The position numbers were made by a program, and so were the translations under genes. A DNA stretch of 64,000 nucleotides from CAITSH01 sp025356665. GTDB lineage: Bacteria > Pseudomonadota > Gammaproteobacteria > Burkholderiales > SG8-39. Each line of letters opens with the position of its first letter. The stretch's first letter is position 1. Below the pieces are notes generated by a model, which was given only the letters and a program-made list of their open reading frames with translations, made no database searches and was not told the origin of the DNA. The stretch spans positions 82,222-146,221 of the forward strand of contig JANXRV010000002.1 of the NCBI GenBank assembly GCA_025356665.1, read 5' to 3'. Below are positions 17,651 through 26,406 of the stretch, piece after piece.

Positions 17651-18458
17651 CATGGGCTCATGGTGGAATCGCAGCGAGCGCTTCCGCTCGGTGGTGCTGG
17701 TGCTGGTCGCGATGGTCGCGCTGTGGGAGGCGCTGTGCTGGGCGCTGAAAATACGGCCGTTCATACTGCCGGCGCCCAGCCTGGTGCTGAAGGATTTCAT
17801 CTCCGACCCAGGCTATTTCCTGAAGCACAGCGGCTATACGCTGCTGATCACTTCGGTCGGTTTTATCGTCGCGGTGATCCTCGGTGTCGCCTGCGCCGTG
17901 GGCATCGTCTATTCGAAACTGCTCGACCGCATCCTGTCGGCGGTGCTGGTGTCGCTGAACGCTGTGCCGAAGGTCGCGCTTGCGCCGCTGTTCGTGATCT
18001 GGCTGGGTACAGGCACCGAGCCCAAAATCGCCATTTCCATCATGATCGCGATTTTTCCCATCGTCATCGACACCGTGCTTGGACTGAAGTCGGTCGACCC
18101 GGAGATGCTCAACCTGGCCAAGTCCTGCCGCGCCTCCCCCTTCAAGATCCTGATGAAGATCCGTTTTCCCAACGCGTTGCCGTCGATATTCGCCGGCATG
18201 AAGGTGGCGATCTCGTTTTCGCTGGTTGGCGCCATCGTCGGTGAATTCGTCGCCGGCTCGATCGGCCTTGGCCACATCATCTTGCTCAGCCAGGGCAACT
18301 TCGATACCCCGCGCGTGTTTGTCGCCCTCACGCTGCTCGCGCTCCTCGGTACGATCCTGTTCTACCTGATCGATGTGGCCGAGTCGCTGCTGCTGCCCTG
18401 GCATGTTTCGCAGCGCAGTGTTCACGGCGATGTGCCGGTGGTGCAAGGCGGTTTGTAG
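17643..18458 (+). CDS. ABC transporter permease (SsuC/TauC type), copy 1
   Basis: This inner-membrane permease of about 271 aa has around six hydrophobic segments. The first is VVLVLVAMVALWEALCW. The EAA loop that contacts the ATPase lies in LAKSCRASPFKILMKIRFPNALPSIFAGMK. It starts at ATG 17643, overlapping the ATPase stop by 8 nt (ATG 17652 is possible). The long in-frame extension back to 17520 lies within the ATPase gene and was discarded. The paralogue is at 27255-28037. Confidence 0.93.
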   Translation: MADMGSWWNRSERFRSVVLVLVAMVALWEALCWALKIRPFILPAPSLVLKDFISDPGYFLKHSGYTLLITSVGFIVAVILGVACAVGIVYSKLLDRILSAVLVSLNAVPKVALAPLFVIWLGTGTEPKIAISIMIAIFPIVIDTVLGLKSVDPEMLNLAKSCRASPFKILMKIRFPNALPSIFAGMKVAISFSLVGAIVGEFVAGSIGLGHIILLSQGNFDTPRVFVALTLLALLGTILFYLIDVAESLLLPWHVSQRSVHGDVPVVQGGL

Positions 18459-18518
18459 CCCGCAAGGGCGCTACCGCGGATTACGCAACAGGATTACGCA
18501 ACAACAAGGACCTCCCGC

Positions 18519-19397
18519 TTGAAACCGCCGAAATTTGCCTATCACGCCCCCGAACAACTGGACGAAGCCGTGCAGTTGCTCGAGCGTTACGCCGGAAACG
18601 CCCGCGTGCTCTCGGGCGGCCAGAGCCTTATACCGATGCTCAATTTTCGCCTTTTCGTGCCGGAGGCGTTGATCGACCTGCGTCGCGTACCCGGCTTGGC
18701 GGACATTCGCATTGATCAGGACACGCTTCACATCGGCGCCATGACGCGCCAGCGCGCGGCGGAAAATTCCGGCCTCATTGCAAGCAAGCTGCCGCTGATG
18801 ACCGAGGCGCTCGGTTGGGTGGGCCACCTGCCGACGCGTTCGCGCGGGACCATAGGCGGGTCTATCGCCCATGCTGACCCGAGCGCCGAGCTGCCCATGA
18901 CGCTGCTGGCGTTGGATGGCGCGGTCGTCGCGCGCGGCCTTGCCGGCGAGCGCACCATCGCCGCTGATGCGCTGTTTAGTTCGTTTTTCAGCACAACGCT
19001 GGCGCCGACGGAAATTCTCTCTGCCGTGCGCATTCCGGTGATGAACACGCATTGCGGCTTTGCCGTGGAGGAATACGCCAGGCGCAAGGGTGATTTCGCC
19101 ATTGTCGGGATGGCCGCGGTGCTTGAGGGTAAGGATGGAAAATGTACGCGCGCAAGATTGGTGAGCGCTGGCATAGGCGGCCGGCCGGAGCGCCTGCGCG
19201 CGGCGGAGGATCTGTTGCTCAAGAACGGCGTGGATGCCCAGAGCATCAGCATGGCCTCACGTGCGGTGATGGAGGCCGTGGAGCCCACCTCCGACCCGAA
19301 CGCTTCGGCCGACTACCGCCGGCACCTTGCCGGGGTTCTGGCCGAGCGTGCGCTGCTGCGCGCAGCCAACATGCTCAAGGAGTCACGTCATGGATGA
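18519..19397 (+). CDS. Molybdenum hydroxylase FAD subunit (CoxM/XdhB-like)
   Basis: This 292-aa FAD-binding subunit transfers electrons from the Fe-S subunit to an acceptor. The FAD contacts are LSGGQSLIPMLNFR (about 32-45) and the second loop TRSRGTIGGSIAHADPSAELP (about 106-126), followed by a CO-dehydrogenase-flavoprotein C-terminal domain. The start is TTG 18519 with AAGGA upstream. The order medium-small-large (FAD, 2Fe-2S, Mo) matches cox-type operons, and genes overlap by 8 nt downstream. It belongs to the same rightward block as HyuAB and the first NMT1-type transporter. Confidence 0.9.
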   Translation: MKPPKFAYHAPEQLDEAVQLLERYAGNARVLSGGQSLIPMLNFRLFVPEALIDLRRVPGLADIRIDQDTLHIGAMTRQRAAENSGLIASKLPLMTEALGWVGHLPTRSRGTIGGSIAHADPSAELPMTLLALDGAVVARGLAGERTIAADALFSSFFSTTLAPTEILSAVRIPVMNTHCGFAVEEYARRKGDFAIVGMAAVLEGKDGKCTRARLVSAGIGGRPERLRAAEDLLLKNGVDAQSISMASRAVMEAVEPTSDPNASADYRRHLAGVLAERALLRAANMLKESRHG

Positions 19398-19866
19398 TCT
19401 GGTTGATATCAAGCTCACAGTGAACGGCGAGGCGCGTCAGGGCAGGTGCGAGCCGCGCAAGTTGCTGGTCGATTTCATTCGCGAGGACCTGGGCCTGACC
19501 GGGACCCACGCCGGCTGCGAGCACGGGATTTGCGGTGCCTGCACCATTCTTTTTGACGGCGAGGCCGCGCGTTCCTGCACCACGCTTGCAGTGCAGGCCG
19601 ATGGCGCGGAGATTATGACGGTGGAGGGTCTTGCCAACGGCGAGCGCCTGCATCCGCTGCAGCAGGCTTTTCATGAGCATCACGCGCTGCAGTGTGGATT
19701 TTGCACGCCGGGCATGCTGATGACCGCGCTGGATTTGCTCAACACCGTGCCAAACCCGACTGAAGCACAGATTCGCGAGGGCATGTCTGCGGTGATCTGC
19801 CGCTGCACCGGCTATCAGGGTATCGTCAACGCGGTTTCAGCCGTGGCGGCGGCGCAAAATGTCTAG
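19390..19866 (+). CDS. Molybdenum hydroxylase 2Fe-2S subunit (CoxS-like)
   Basis: The 158-aa small subunit has two 2Fe-2S clusters. The plant-type cluster uses C43, C48, C51 and C63 (CEHGICGAC). The second uses C102, C105, C137 and C139 (CGFC and CRC). All eight ligands are present. It starts at ATG 19390, overlapping the FAD subunit stop by 8 nt; a longer reading from 19327 lies inside the upstream gene and was rejected. It links the molybdenum site to FAD in the cytoplasmic heterotrimer. Confidence 0.94.
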   Translation: MDDLVDIKLTVNGEARQGRCEPRKLLVDFIREDLGLTGTHAGCEHGICGACTILFDGEAARSCTTLAVQADGAEIMTVEGLANGERLHPLQQAFHEHHALQCGFCTPGMLMTALDLLNTVPNPTEAQIREGMSAVICRCTGYQGIVNAVSAVAAAQNV

Positions 19867-22225
19867 CCCGGGCGCAAACAAGGGCTTTGTCGGGCAGTCG
19901 GTGCCGCGCCGGGAAGATCACCGGCTGTTGCGCGGCCAGGGCCAGTACATCGCCGATTTCACGCTGCCCGGAATGTTGCATGTCGCATTCGTGCGCAGTT
20001 CGGTGGCGCATGCGCGCATCAAATCGGTCGACCTTAGCCGCGCTGCCGCGGCACCTGGCGTGCGCTTTGTCATGAGCGGGCTTGAGTTGGCGAAAGAAAT
20101 TCCTCCGGTCCAGGACCAGCAACTGCCGCTGCCGCGCAAGTGGCGCACGACGGTGCCGCACAAGATTTTTGACCCGCGCCAGCCCTTGCTTGCCTGGGAC
20201 AAGGTGCGCCACGTCGGCGAGGCGGTGGCGGTGATCGTCGCCGACAACCGTTATCTTGCCGAGGATGCGGTCGATCTGGTGAGCGTCGATTATGAGTTTC
20301 TCGATGCCGTGGTCGATGCGGAGGCCGCGCTTGGCGCAGCTGCCGCCGTGCTGCATGAACAGAACGGTACCAACCTGCTGGCTGAGTTTTCCGTTGCCAA
20401 GGGCGATGTGGCGGGTGCCTTTGCTACAGCAAAACAGACGCTGAAGCGGCGCTTTTATCATCATCGATATGCCGGCATTCCGATGGAATGCCGTGGTGTC
20501 GCCGCGATGCATGAGGCGCGAACCGGCGCTGTCACGATCTGGTCTTCGACGCAGGTGGTGCACTGGGTCCGGCGCGAGGTCGCCCTTACGCTGGGCATGT
20601 CCGAGGCACGGGTGCGCTGTGTTGCGCTGGATGTGGGCGGCGGCTTTGGCACCAAGGGCCACGTCTATCCGGAGGATTTGCTGCTGCCCTACCTGGCGCG
20701 GCGCATTGGCCGCCCGGTCAAATGGATAGAGGACAGGCGCGAGCACCTGCAAAGCGCCTGTCATTCCCGCGACCAGATCCATGACGCCGAAATCGCCTTC
20801 GACGCTTCGGGGAAAATTCTCGCATTCCGCGATTCGATGATCATGGACTGCGGTGCCTGGAATCCGGTGGGCATCGGCATTCCGTACAACACCGCCTCGC
20901 ACCTCATCGGCCCGTACAAGATGGAGCATTTTTCCGTGCGTGCGCGCGTGGTAGCGACCAACAAGGTTCCCAACGCGCCTTATCGCGGTGCCGGCCGACC
21001 CGAGGCGGTGCAGGTGGTCGAACGCCTGATGGACTTGATCGCGCGCGAGCTTGGCGTGGAACCGGCGGCGGTGCGCCGGCGCAACCTCGTCACCGCAGCC
21101 GATATGCCCTATGCCGCGGGCATTCCCTACCGCGACGGCCAGCCCATTGTTTATGACAGCGGCGACTACCCGCTTGCGCTGGAGAAGGTGTTGGCGGAAA
21201 TCGGCGGACTCGACGCCTTCCGGGTGCGCCAGCGCGCCGCCCGCGCCGAGGGTCGCCACCTTGGCCTCGGCCTTGGTATGTACACCGAGGGTACCGGTGT
21301 CGGGCCTTTTGAGGGTGCCACGGTGCGCGTCGACCCGAGCGGCAAGATTTATGTTTCGGCCGGATCATGCCCGCAGGGCCAGGGCATGGAGACGATTTTC
21401 TCCCAGATCACCGCCGACCTGTGGAAGGTCAATCCGGAGGACGTGATCCTTTCACTCGCCGACACCGCCGCCATCCCGATGGGTTTTGGCACCATCGCCA
21501 GCCGCTCCACGGTAAACCTGTCGGGTGCGATACATGTTGCGAGCGAGCGCTTGCGCGGCAAGACCTTCAACATCGCGGCAAACATGCTCGAGTGCGCGGC
21601 CGCCGACCTGGAGTTGCGCGACGGACGCGTCGGTGTTGTCGGCGTGCCCGATATGTCGGTGACGCTCGCCGATGTGGCGCGCGCATCGCGTCCGGGTTGG
21701 GATCATCAGCGTCCGGAGGGGGTTGATGCCGGGCTCGAGGAAACCTACTACTGGGAGCCCGCCACGGTTACCTGGGCTTACGCCGCGCATGCGGTGATTG
21801 TCGATGTCGATGTGCGCACCGGGCATGTGAAGCTCGAAAAATACGTCATCGCCCATGATTGCGGTGTGGTGGTCAATCCGATGCTCGCCGAGGGGCAGAT
21901 CATCGGCGGCGCGGTGCAGGGAATAGGCGGCGCGCTGTTCGAGGGCTTTAATTACGATTCCGAGGGCCAGTTGCTTACCGGTTCATTCATGGACTACCTG
22001 CTGCCCACGGCAAGTGATGTACCTGAGATTACGGTGCTGCACCACGAATCACCGTCGCCGTTGAATCCGCTTGGCGTAAAAGGGCTTGGCGAGGGTGGCG
22101 CGATCGCGCCGCCGGTGGCCATTGCCAATGCGGTCTGCGACGCCTTGTCGGAGTTTCGCGCCGAGTTCAATTCAACGCCCATCACGCCTGAGGATGTGAT
22201 TCGCGCCGCGCGCAAGGCCGCCTGA
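19859..22225 (+). CDS. Molybdenum hydroxylase catalytic subunit (CoxL/XdhA-like, form II)
   Basis: This 788-aa molybdopterin-cytosine-dinucleotide-type subunit would hydroxylate a heteroaromatic ring or aldehyde using water. It shows GGGFGTKG (about 260-267), PYRGAGRPEA (about 372-381) and the catalytic glutamate in GLGEGG (about 741-746). The active-site loop is AYRGAGR-type rather than the AYRCSFR of true CO dehydrogenase (form I), so CO oxidation is unlikely. It starts at ATG 19859, overlapping the small subunit by 8 nt. A heterocyclic substrate is inferred from the neighbouring ring-opening genes. Confidence 0.92.
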   Translation: MSSPGANKGFVGQSVPRREDHRLLRGQGQYIADFTLPGMLHVAFVRSSVAHARIKSVDLSRAAAAPGVRFVMSGLELAKEIPPVQDQQLPLPRKWRTTVPHKIFDPRQPLLAWDKVRHVGEAVAVIVADNRYLAEDAVDLVSVDYEFLDAVVDAEAALGAAAAVLHEQNGTNLLAEFSVAKGDVAGAFATAKQTLKRRFYHHRYAGIPMECRGVAAMHEARTGAVTIWSSTQVVHWVRREVALTLGMSEARVRCVALDVGGGFGTKGHVYPEDLLLPYLARRIGRPVKWIEDRREHLQSACHSRDQIHDAEIAFDASGKILAFRDSMIMDCGAWNPVGIGIPYNTASHLIGPYKMEHFSVRARVVATNKVPNAPYRGAGRPEAVQVVERLMDLIARELGVEPAAVRRRNLVTAADMPYAAGIPYRDGQPIVYDSGDYPLALEKVLAEIGGLDAFRVRQRAARAEGRHLGLGLGMYTEGTGVGPFEGATVRVDPSGKIYVSAGSCPQGQGMETIFSQITADLWKVNPEDVILSLADTAAIPMGFGTIASRSTVNLSGAIHVASERLRGKTFNIAANMLECAAADLELRDGRVGVVGVPDMSVTLADVARASRPGWDHQRPEGVDAGLEETYYWEPATVTWAYAAHAVIVDVDVRTGHVKLEKYVIAHDCGVVVNPMLAEGQIIGGAVQGIGGALFEGFNYDSEGQLLTGSFMDYLLPTASDVPEITVLHHESPSPLNPLGVKGLGEGGAIAPPVAIANAVCDALSEFRAEFNSTPITPEDVIRAARKAA

Positions 22226-22272
22226 TCCGGCATTTGCCGGCTTGCTCCCTTCCTGGCTTCCCCGATGCGGGT

Positions 22273-23016
22273 TTATCCGGGGTCGGGCACGGGCAGGCGC
22301 TGTGAGCCTTCGGGCATCGCTGCGACGTAGGCGGGACGCGCCTTGATGCGTTGAATCCAGTCCCGGATCGCCGGTTTATCGTCCCACATGCCGGCATAGC
22401 GCAACCATTCGAGCCGGTCGATAAACGGCGCGACGGCGATGTCGGCCAGCGAAAAATGCCGGCCGGCAAACCACGGCACGCTCGTAAGCCTGTTCTCCAT
22501 GCGCGTTAGCGCCTTGTCCATGATCTGTCGCGCCGCTTCAACGGCGGCGAGATCCACCGGCGCGCCGCCTACGGACGAGCGTAGCTTGTCCGCTTGCACC
22601 TTGCTTGGCGCGGCTGCGATGCGCTCGTTGACGACCTCGCGCGGCAGTTTGGCGAAGGCATGGCGCATCATCAGTTGGTAGGTGGGCATTTTCACCGCCG
22701 GATGCAGCACATCGTCCTGGAATTTTACCCAGATGCGCATGTGTGCCCGTTCCAGCGGATCTTCCGGGGTGAGCCTGAGGCCCGGAAAAACCTCGTCGAG
22801 GTATTCGTTGATAACGGTCGATTCGGTGATGATGTGATCGTCGTGCATCAGCGTGGGTACGACCCCGTTGGGGTTGAGCGCGAGATAGTCCGGATGCAGT
22901 TGTTCGAGTTTTTGCAGATCAATGACATGGCCAGCCCAGGGCAGGGCTTTTTCCGCGAGGAAAAACCGCACCTTGATGCAGCAAAAGGCGTCCCAGTCGT
23001 GATAGAGGGTCAGCAT
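22273..23016 (-). CDS. Glutathione S-transferase family protein
   Basis: The 247-aa protein has an N-terminal thioredoxin-like domain (about 1-80). LYHDWDAFCCIKVRF provides the Ser/Cys active-site region, NPNGVVPTL the cis-Pro turn and ITESTVINEYLDE the glutathione-gamma-glutamyl site. An all-helical C-terminal domain follows (FAGRHFSLADIAVAPFIDRL). It is the last gene of a leftward aminotransferase-TetR-GST run, 45 bp after the TetR gene. It could remove an electrophilic intermediate or perform isomerisation. The substrate is unknown. Confidence 0.85.
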   Translation of the reverse strand: MLTLYHDWDAFCCIKVRFFLAEKALPWAGHVIDLQKLEQLHPDYLALNPNGVVPTLMHDDHIITESTVINEYLDEVFPGLRLTPEDPLERAHMRIWVKFQDDVLHPAVKMPTYQLMMRHAFAKLPREVVNERIAAAPSKVQADKLRSSVGGAPVDLAAVEAARQIMDKALTRMENRLTSVPWFAGRHFSLADIAVAPFIDRLEWLRYAGMWDDKPAIRDWIQRIKARPAYVAAMPEGSQRLPVPDPG

Positions 23017-23061
23017 GTTATGGCCTTCGTTGGTGGCATGCTAGCGCGCCCCGATGTGTGC

Positions 23062-23742
23062 TCAGGCGCGCGATCGGGGACTTGGCTTGCGCTTGGCCGG
23101 TTTCTCGATGTTGCAAAGGTAGGAGAGCACCATTTCAGGCACATGGTCGAGCCGGCGTTTCATGCGCGGAGCGCTCGTCAGGTCGATGTCGAGCACGGTC
23201 GAGAGCGTGTAGCGGTTTGACACAAAATACGAGGCGAGGCCGGAGATCGAGATGTAAAGATCGGCCCAGTCGGCGTCGGCGCGGAACACGCCCTGCTGCT
23301 TGCCTTCGCGCAGCAGGCGTTTGAGGGTGCCGATGAGCGGATTGAACATCGCGCCGATGACCTTCGATTTGCGGATGTGCTTCGCCTTGTGCAGGTTCTC
23401 GGTCGACAAAATGCTGATGAAATTGGGTTCTTCGGCAAAGTGCCGCACCATGTGCAGCACCAGGGTGCGCATGTCACCGCTCGGATCGCGTCCGGTCAGC
23501 GTCACCTCGTTCTGGCGCGTGCGCATCGAGGCATAGGCGCGCTCCATGACCTCGATGAACAGCGCCTCCTTGCCGTCAAAGTAATGGTAAAGCAGGTTCT
23601 TGCTCATGCGGCAGCGCTTGACGATGGCGTCGATGCGCGCCCCGTCGTACCCGCGCGCGGCGAACTCCTCTGTGGCGAGCGCAAGGATGCGCTCGCGCGT
23701 GCGGTGCGCATCGCGCACGCGGGGTGCGCCGGCTGTTGCCAT
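23062..23742 (-). CDS. TetR-family transcriptional regulator
   Basis: The 226-aa regulator has an N-terminal TetR helix-turn-helix at about 14-60 (RERILALATEEFAARGYDGARIDAI, then KNLLYHYFDGKEALF) and a helical ligand domain. It lies between the aminotransferase and GST genes in the leftward operon. A TACA-N4-TGTA element in the divergent promoter region (25242-25253) is a candidate target. If so, it would repress both its own operon and the second NMT1-type transporter operon. Confidence 0.9.
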   Translation of the reverse strand: MATAGAPRVRDAHRTRERILALATEEFAARGYDGARIDAIVKRCRMSKNLLYHYFDGKEALFIEVMERAYASMRTRQNEVTLTGRDPSGDMRTLVLHMVRHFAEEPNFISILSTENLHKAKHIRKSKVIGAMFNPLIGTLKRLLREGKQQGVFRADADWADLYISISGLASYFVSNRYTLSTVLDIDLTSAPRMKRRLDHVPEMVLSYLCNIEKPAKRKPSPRSRA

Positions 23743-23793
23743 GGGGTCCTGGGGCGTCCTGGTGAGGGAAGGGGCTGTGCCGTTTCCGGCCGG

Positions 23794-25140
23794 TTAGTCG
23801 AGCGCGTTGAGGATGCCGCCGATCATGTCGATGATGGTGCCGATCTGCTCGCGCTCGACGATCAGTGGTGGTGATAGCGCGATGATGTCACCGGTCACCC
23901 GGATCAGCAGGCCCGCCTCAAAAGCGCGCACCAGCGCGTCGTAGCCGCGGGTGCCGGGGCGCCCGGGGCGCGATTCGAGTTCGATCGCGCCGATAAGGCC
24001 GCTGTTGCGGATGTCGATCACGTGTTTGTGCGAGCGCAGCGAATGCACCGCGTCTTCCCAGAATTTTTCCAGGCCGGCGCAGCGCTCGAACAGCTTCTCG
24101 TTTTCATAAATGTCCAGCGTGGCGAGGGCGGCGGCGCAGGCCATCGGATGCCCGGAGTAGGTGTAGCCATGGAACAACTCGATCATGTTCTCCGCGCCCT
24201 GGACGATGGCATCGTGGACGAACGAGCGCGCGGCGACCGCCCCCATCGGGATGGTGCCGTTGGTCAGGCCCTTGGCCGTGGTGACCATGTCCGGCAGCAC
24301 GCCGAAATAGTCCGCCCCGAGCGGCTTGCCCAGGCGCCCGAAGCCGGTGATCACCTCGTCGAAAATAAGCAGGATGCCGTGCTTTTCGGTGATCGCGCGC
24401 AGCCGCTCCAGGTAGCCTTTGGGCGGCACCAGCACGCCGGTGGAGCAGGCGATCGGCTCGACGATTACTGCGGCGATGGTTGAGGCGTCGTGCAGGGCGA
24501 CGAGGCGCTCGAGGGCATCGGCGAGCTCGGCGCCGTGTTCGGGCGTGCCGCGGCTGAAGGCGTTGCGCGCCAGGTCGTGCGTGTGCGGCAGGTGGTCCGT
24601 GCCGGGAATTCCCGGGCCGAAGGCCTTGCGGTTGCCGACGATGCCGCCGACCGAGATGCCGCCAAAGCCCACGCCATGGTAGCCGCGCTCGCGCCCGATG
24701 AGGCGAAAGCGGTGGCCCTCGCCGCGTGCGCGGTGGTAGGCGAGCGACATCTTGAGCGCGGTGTCGACCGACTCGGATCCGGAATTGGTGAAGAAAATAT
24801 GGTTGAGATCGCCGGGGAACATCCCCGCCAGCCGGTCTGCCAGCGCAAAGGGCAGCGGATGGCCCATCTGGAATGTCGGGGCGAAATCCATTTCCCGCGC
24901 CTGGCGCGACACCGCATCGGCGATCTCCGTGCGGCAGTGCCCCGCGTTCACGCACCACAGGCCCGCGGTTGCATCCAGTATCTTGCGGCCTTCGGGCGTG
25001 TAGTAATGCATACCCTCGGCGCGTGCGAGCATGCGCGGGTTCGCTTTGAACTGACGGTTGGCCGTGAAGGGCATCCAGAAAGCGCCCATGCCGGGTGCGG
25101 TGGGGGGATTCATGACTGCGTTCATGGGCGCTGCGTTCAT
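23794..25140 (-). CDS. Class III aminotransferase (beta-alanine/omega-amino acid--pyruvate type)
   Basis: The 448-aa PLP enzyme has the phosphate-binding NSGSESVDTALK (119-130), the aromatic stacking segment GRERGYHGVGFGG (149-161), FDEVITGFGRLG (260-271) and the PLP lysine K290 in TTAKGLTNG. The length and motifs match omega-amino acid--pyruvate transaminases such as BauA. The start region holds nested in-frame ATGs (25140, 25125, 25113); GAGG precedes the first. A role in transaminating beta-alanine or a beta-amino acid released by ring opening fits the context (inference). Confidence 0.9.
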   Translation of the reverse strand: MNAAPMNAVMNPPTAPGMGAFWMPFTANRQFKANPRMLARAEGMHYYTPEGRKILDATAGLWCVNAGHCRTEIADAVSRQAREMDFAPTFQMGHPLPFALADRLAGMFPGDLNHIFFTNSGSESVDTALKMSLAYHRARGEGHRFRLIGRERGYHGVGFGGISVGGIVGNRKAFGPGIPGTDHLPHTHDLARNAFSRGTPEHGAELADALERLVALHDASTIAAVIVEPIACSTGVLVPPKGYLERLRAITEKHGILLIFDEVITGFGRLGKPLGADYFGVLPDMVTTAKGLTNGTIPMGAVAARSFVHDAIVQGAENMIELFHGYTYSGHPMACAAALATLDIYENEKLFERCAGLEKFWEDAVHSLRSHKHVIDIRNSGLIGAIELESRPGRPGTRGYDALVRAFEAGLLIRVTGDIIALSPPLIVEREQIGTIIDMIGGILNALD

Positions 25141-25218
25141 GGGTGGCCTCGAAATTGTGTTTGGATGCGTCCGGAGTCCCGGTTAGCGCGCTGGTGCCGG
25201 CCATCCTTGCATCGCGTG

Positions 25219-25253
25219 TTGCGGAGTGCAAAAAATGCCGTTACATTATTGTA
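25219..25253. promoter_or_regulatory. Divergent promoter with TACA-N4-TGTA operator candidate
   Basis: In the 258-bp gap between the leftward aminotransferase operon and the rightward transporter operon, a short AT-rich patch holds TTGCGG (25219-25224), then 17 nt, then TACATT (25242-25247) for rightward reading. TACAAT is present on the opposite strand. Both -10 candidates overlap the inverted repeat TACATTATTGTA (25242-25253). A repressor there would control both directions. The rest of the gap shows no gene. Confidence 0.4.
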
Positions 25254-25398
25254 CCGCTTGGTTAGTTGCGCCAATTTTTTTCAAGTATCAGCATCCGCCG
25301 CGGCCGTGTCAAGGGTGGTGCCGGGCGGGTGCAAAAGCGAACCGCGCCGGCGGCGCGGTCGGGTATTTTTTGACGAACAGCTTTTTCTGGGAGATAAA

Positions 25399-26406
25399 AT
25401 GGGCTTCGGTCATTCTTTTAGGGCGCTGCGGCGCCTGATTCTGGCGGGTGTCGCCGCGACAGTGATGGCGTCACCTGCAGGCATCGCGCACGCGCAGGAC
25501 AAGATTTCGATCATGGTGGACTGGGCGCCGCATGGTATGCACGCGGGCCTGCACCTCGCGGTTCAGAAGGGCTGGTTCAAGGAAGCCGGATTGAACGTCG
25601 AGGTGTTGGACGGCAGGGGCTCGGTCTCCACCATCCAGCAGGTCGCCGCCGGAAAAATCGACATCGGCTTTGCGCAACTGGGTGCCATGGCGCCGGCGGT
25701 GGCAAACGGGTTGCCGGTGACCTCGGTCATGGGATTCGTCCGCGCCGGTGATAACGGCCTGGTTGTGCCGATTGCCGGGAACTACAAGACACTCAAGGAC
25801 CTGGTGGGCAAGAAGATTGTTGTTCCCAACGGCGCCGCGACCGCCCCCTTCCTCGATGCATTTTTCAAGGCGGGCGGCGTTTCACGCAACGACATCCAGG
25901 TGGTTAACGTTGATAGCCAGGCCATGGTGGCGACCTACGGGTCGGGCCAGGTTGAGGGCGCGCTATCGACCGTGGCGTTTTTTGCGCCCATCGTGTCGGA
26001 AACACGCCCATCGACAGGCATTCTGTTCGCCGATGTCGGCCTGCGCATCCCGGGCTACGGCCTGGTGGTGCAAAAGGACGCGGTAGATAAACGTGCCGAG
26101 ATGCTGGCCAAGGTGGTGGCGGTAAACAAGCGCGTGTGGGACTATATTTTCTCGGGCAAGGAAGACGAGGCTATCGACGCGATGCTGGCGCAGCGTTCCG
26201 GCCTGCGGCTTGACCGCAAGGTCATGATGGGCCAGCTCAAGATGTACATGCCCCTTTTCGCCACCCCGGCGACCAAAGGCAGGCCCCTCGGCTGGCAGGC
26301 CGAGTCAGACTGGCAGGAAGCGCTCAAGTCCATGGAGCAGGCCGGCATGATCAAGCCGGGCTGGAAGTCGGTGGATTTTTACACCAACAAATTCATCCCG
26401 CAATGA
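25399..26406 (+). CDS. NMT1/SsuA-like ABC transporter substrate-binding protein, copy 2
   Basis: This 335-aa periplasmic binding protein has a Sec signal peptide (about 1-33, ending GIAHAQ). The core matches copy 1: DKISIMVDWAPHGMHAGLH opens the mature part, and it closes SMEQAGMIKPGWKS and FYTNKFI. GGGAG lies 5-9 nt before ATG 25399; a reading-frame extension to 24490 is antisense to the aminotransferase and was rejected. Unlike copy 1, its stop overlaps the ATPase start (ATGA), with no hairpin between. The ligand is probably related to, but distinct from, that of copy 1. Confidence 0.9.
   Translation: MGFGHSFRALRRLILAGVAATVMASPAGIAHAQDKISIMVDWAPHGMHAGLHLAVQKGWFKEAGLNVEVLDGRGSVSTIQQVAAGKIDIGFAQLGAMAPAVANGLPVTSVMGFVRAGDNGLVVPIAGNYKTLKDLVGKKIVVPNGAATAPFLDAFFKAGGVSRNDIQVVNVDSQAMVATYGSGQVEGALSTVAFFAPIVSETRPSTGILFADVGLRIPGYGLVVQKDAVDKRAEMLAKVVAVNKRVWDYIFSGKEDEAIDAMLAQRSGLRLDRKVMMGQLKMYMPLFATPATKGRPLGWQAESDWQEALKSMEQAGMIKPGWKSVDFYTNKFIPQ

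Noticed and set aside
19826..21259. Leftward open frame of 477 codons antisense to the molybdenum hydroxylase
   Set aside because: The opposite strand encodes well-conserved CoxS/CoxL motifs; this frame has arginine/histidine-rich shadow composition.
19859..22225. True CO dehydrogenase (CoxL form I)
   Set aside because: The active-site loop is AYRGAGR-like, not AYRCSFR, and no cox accessory genes are present.
24490..25398. N-terminal extension of the second NMT1 binding protein
   Set aside because: It runs antisense through the aminotransferase; the signal peptide and ribosome site fix the start at 25399.
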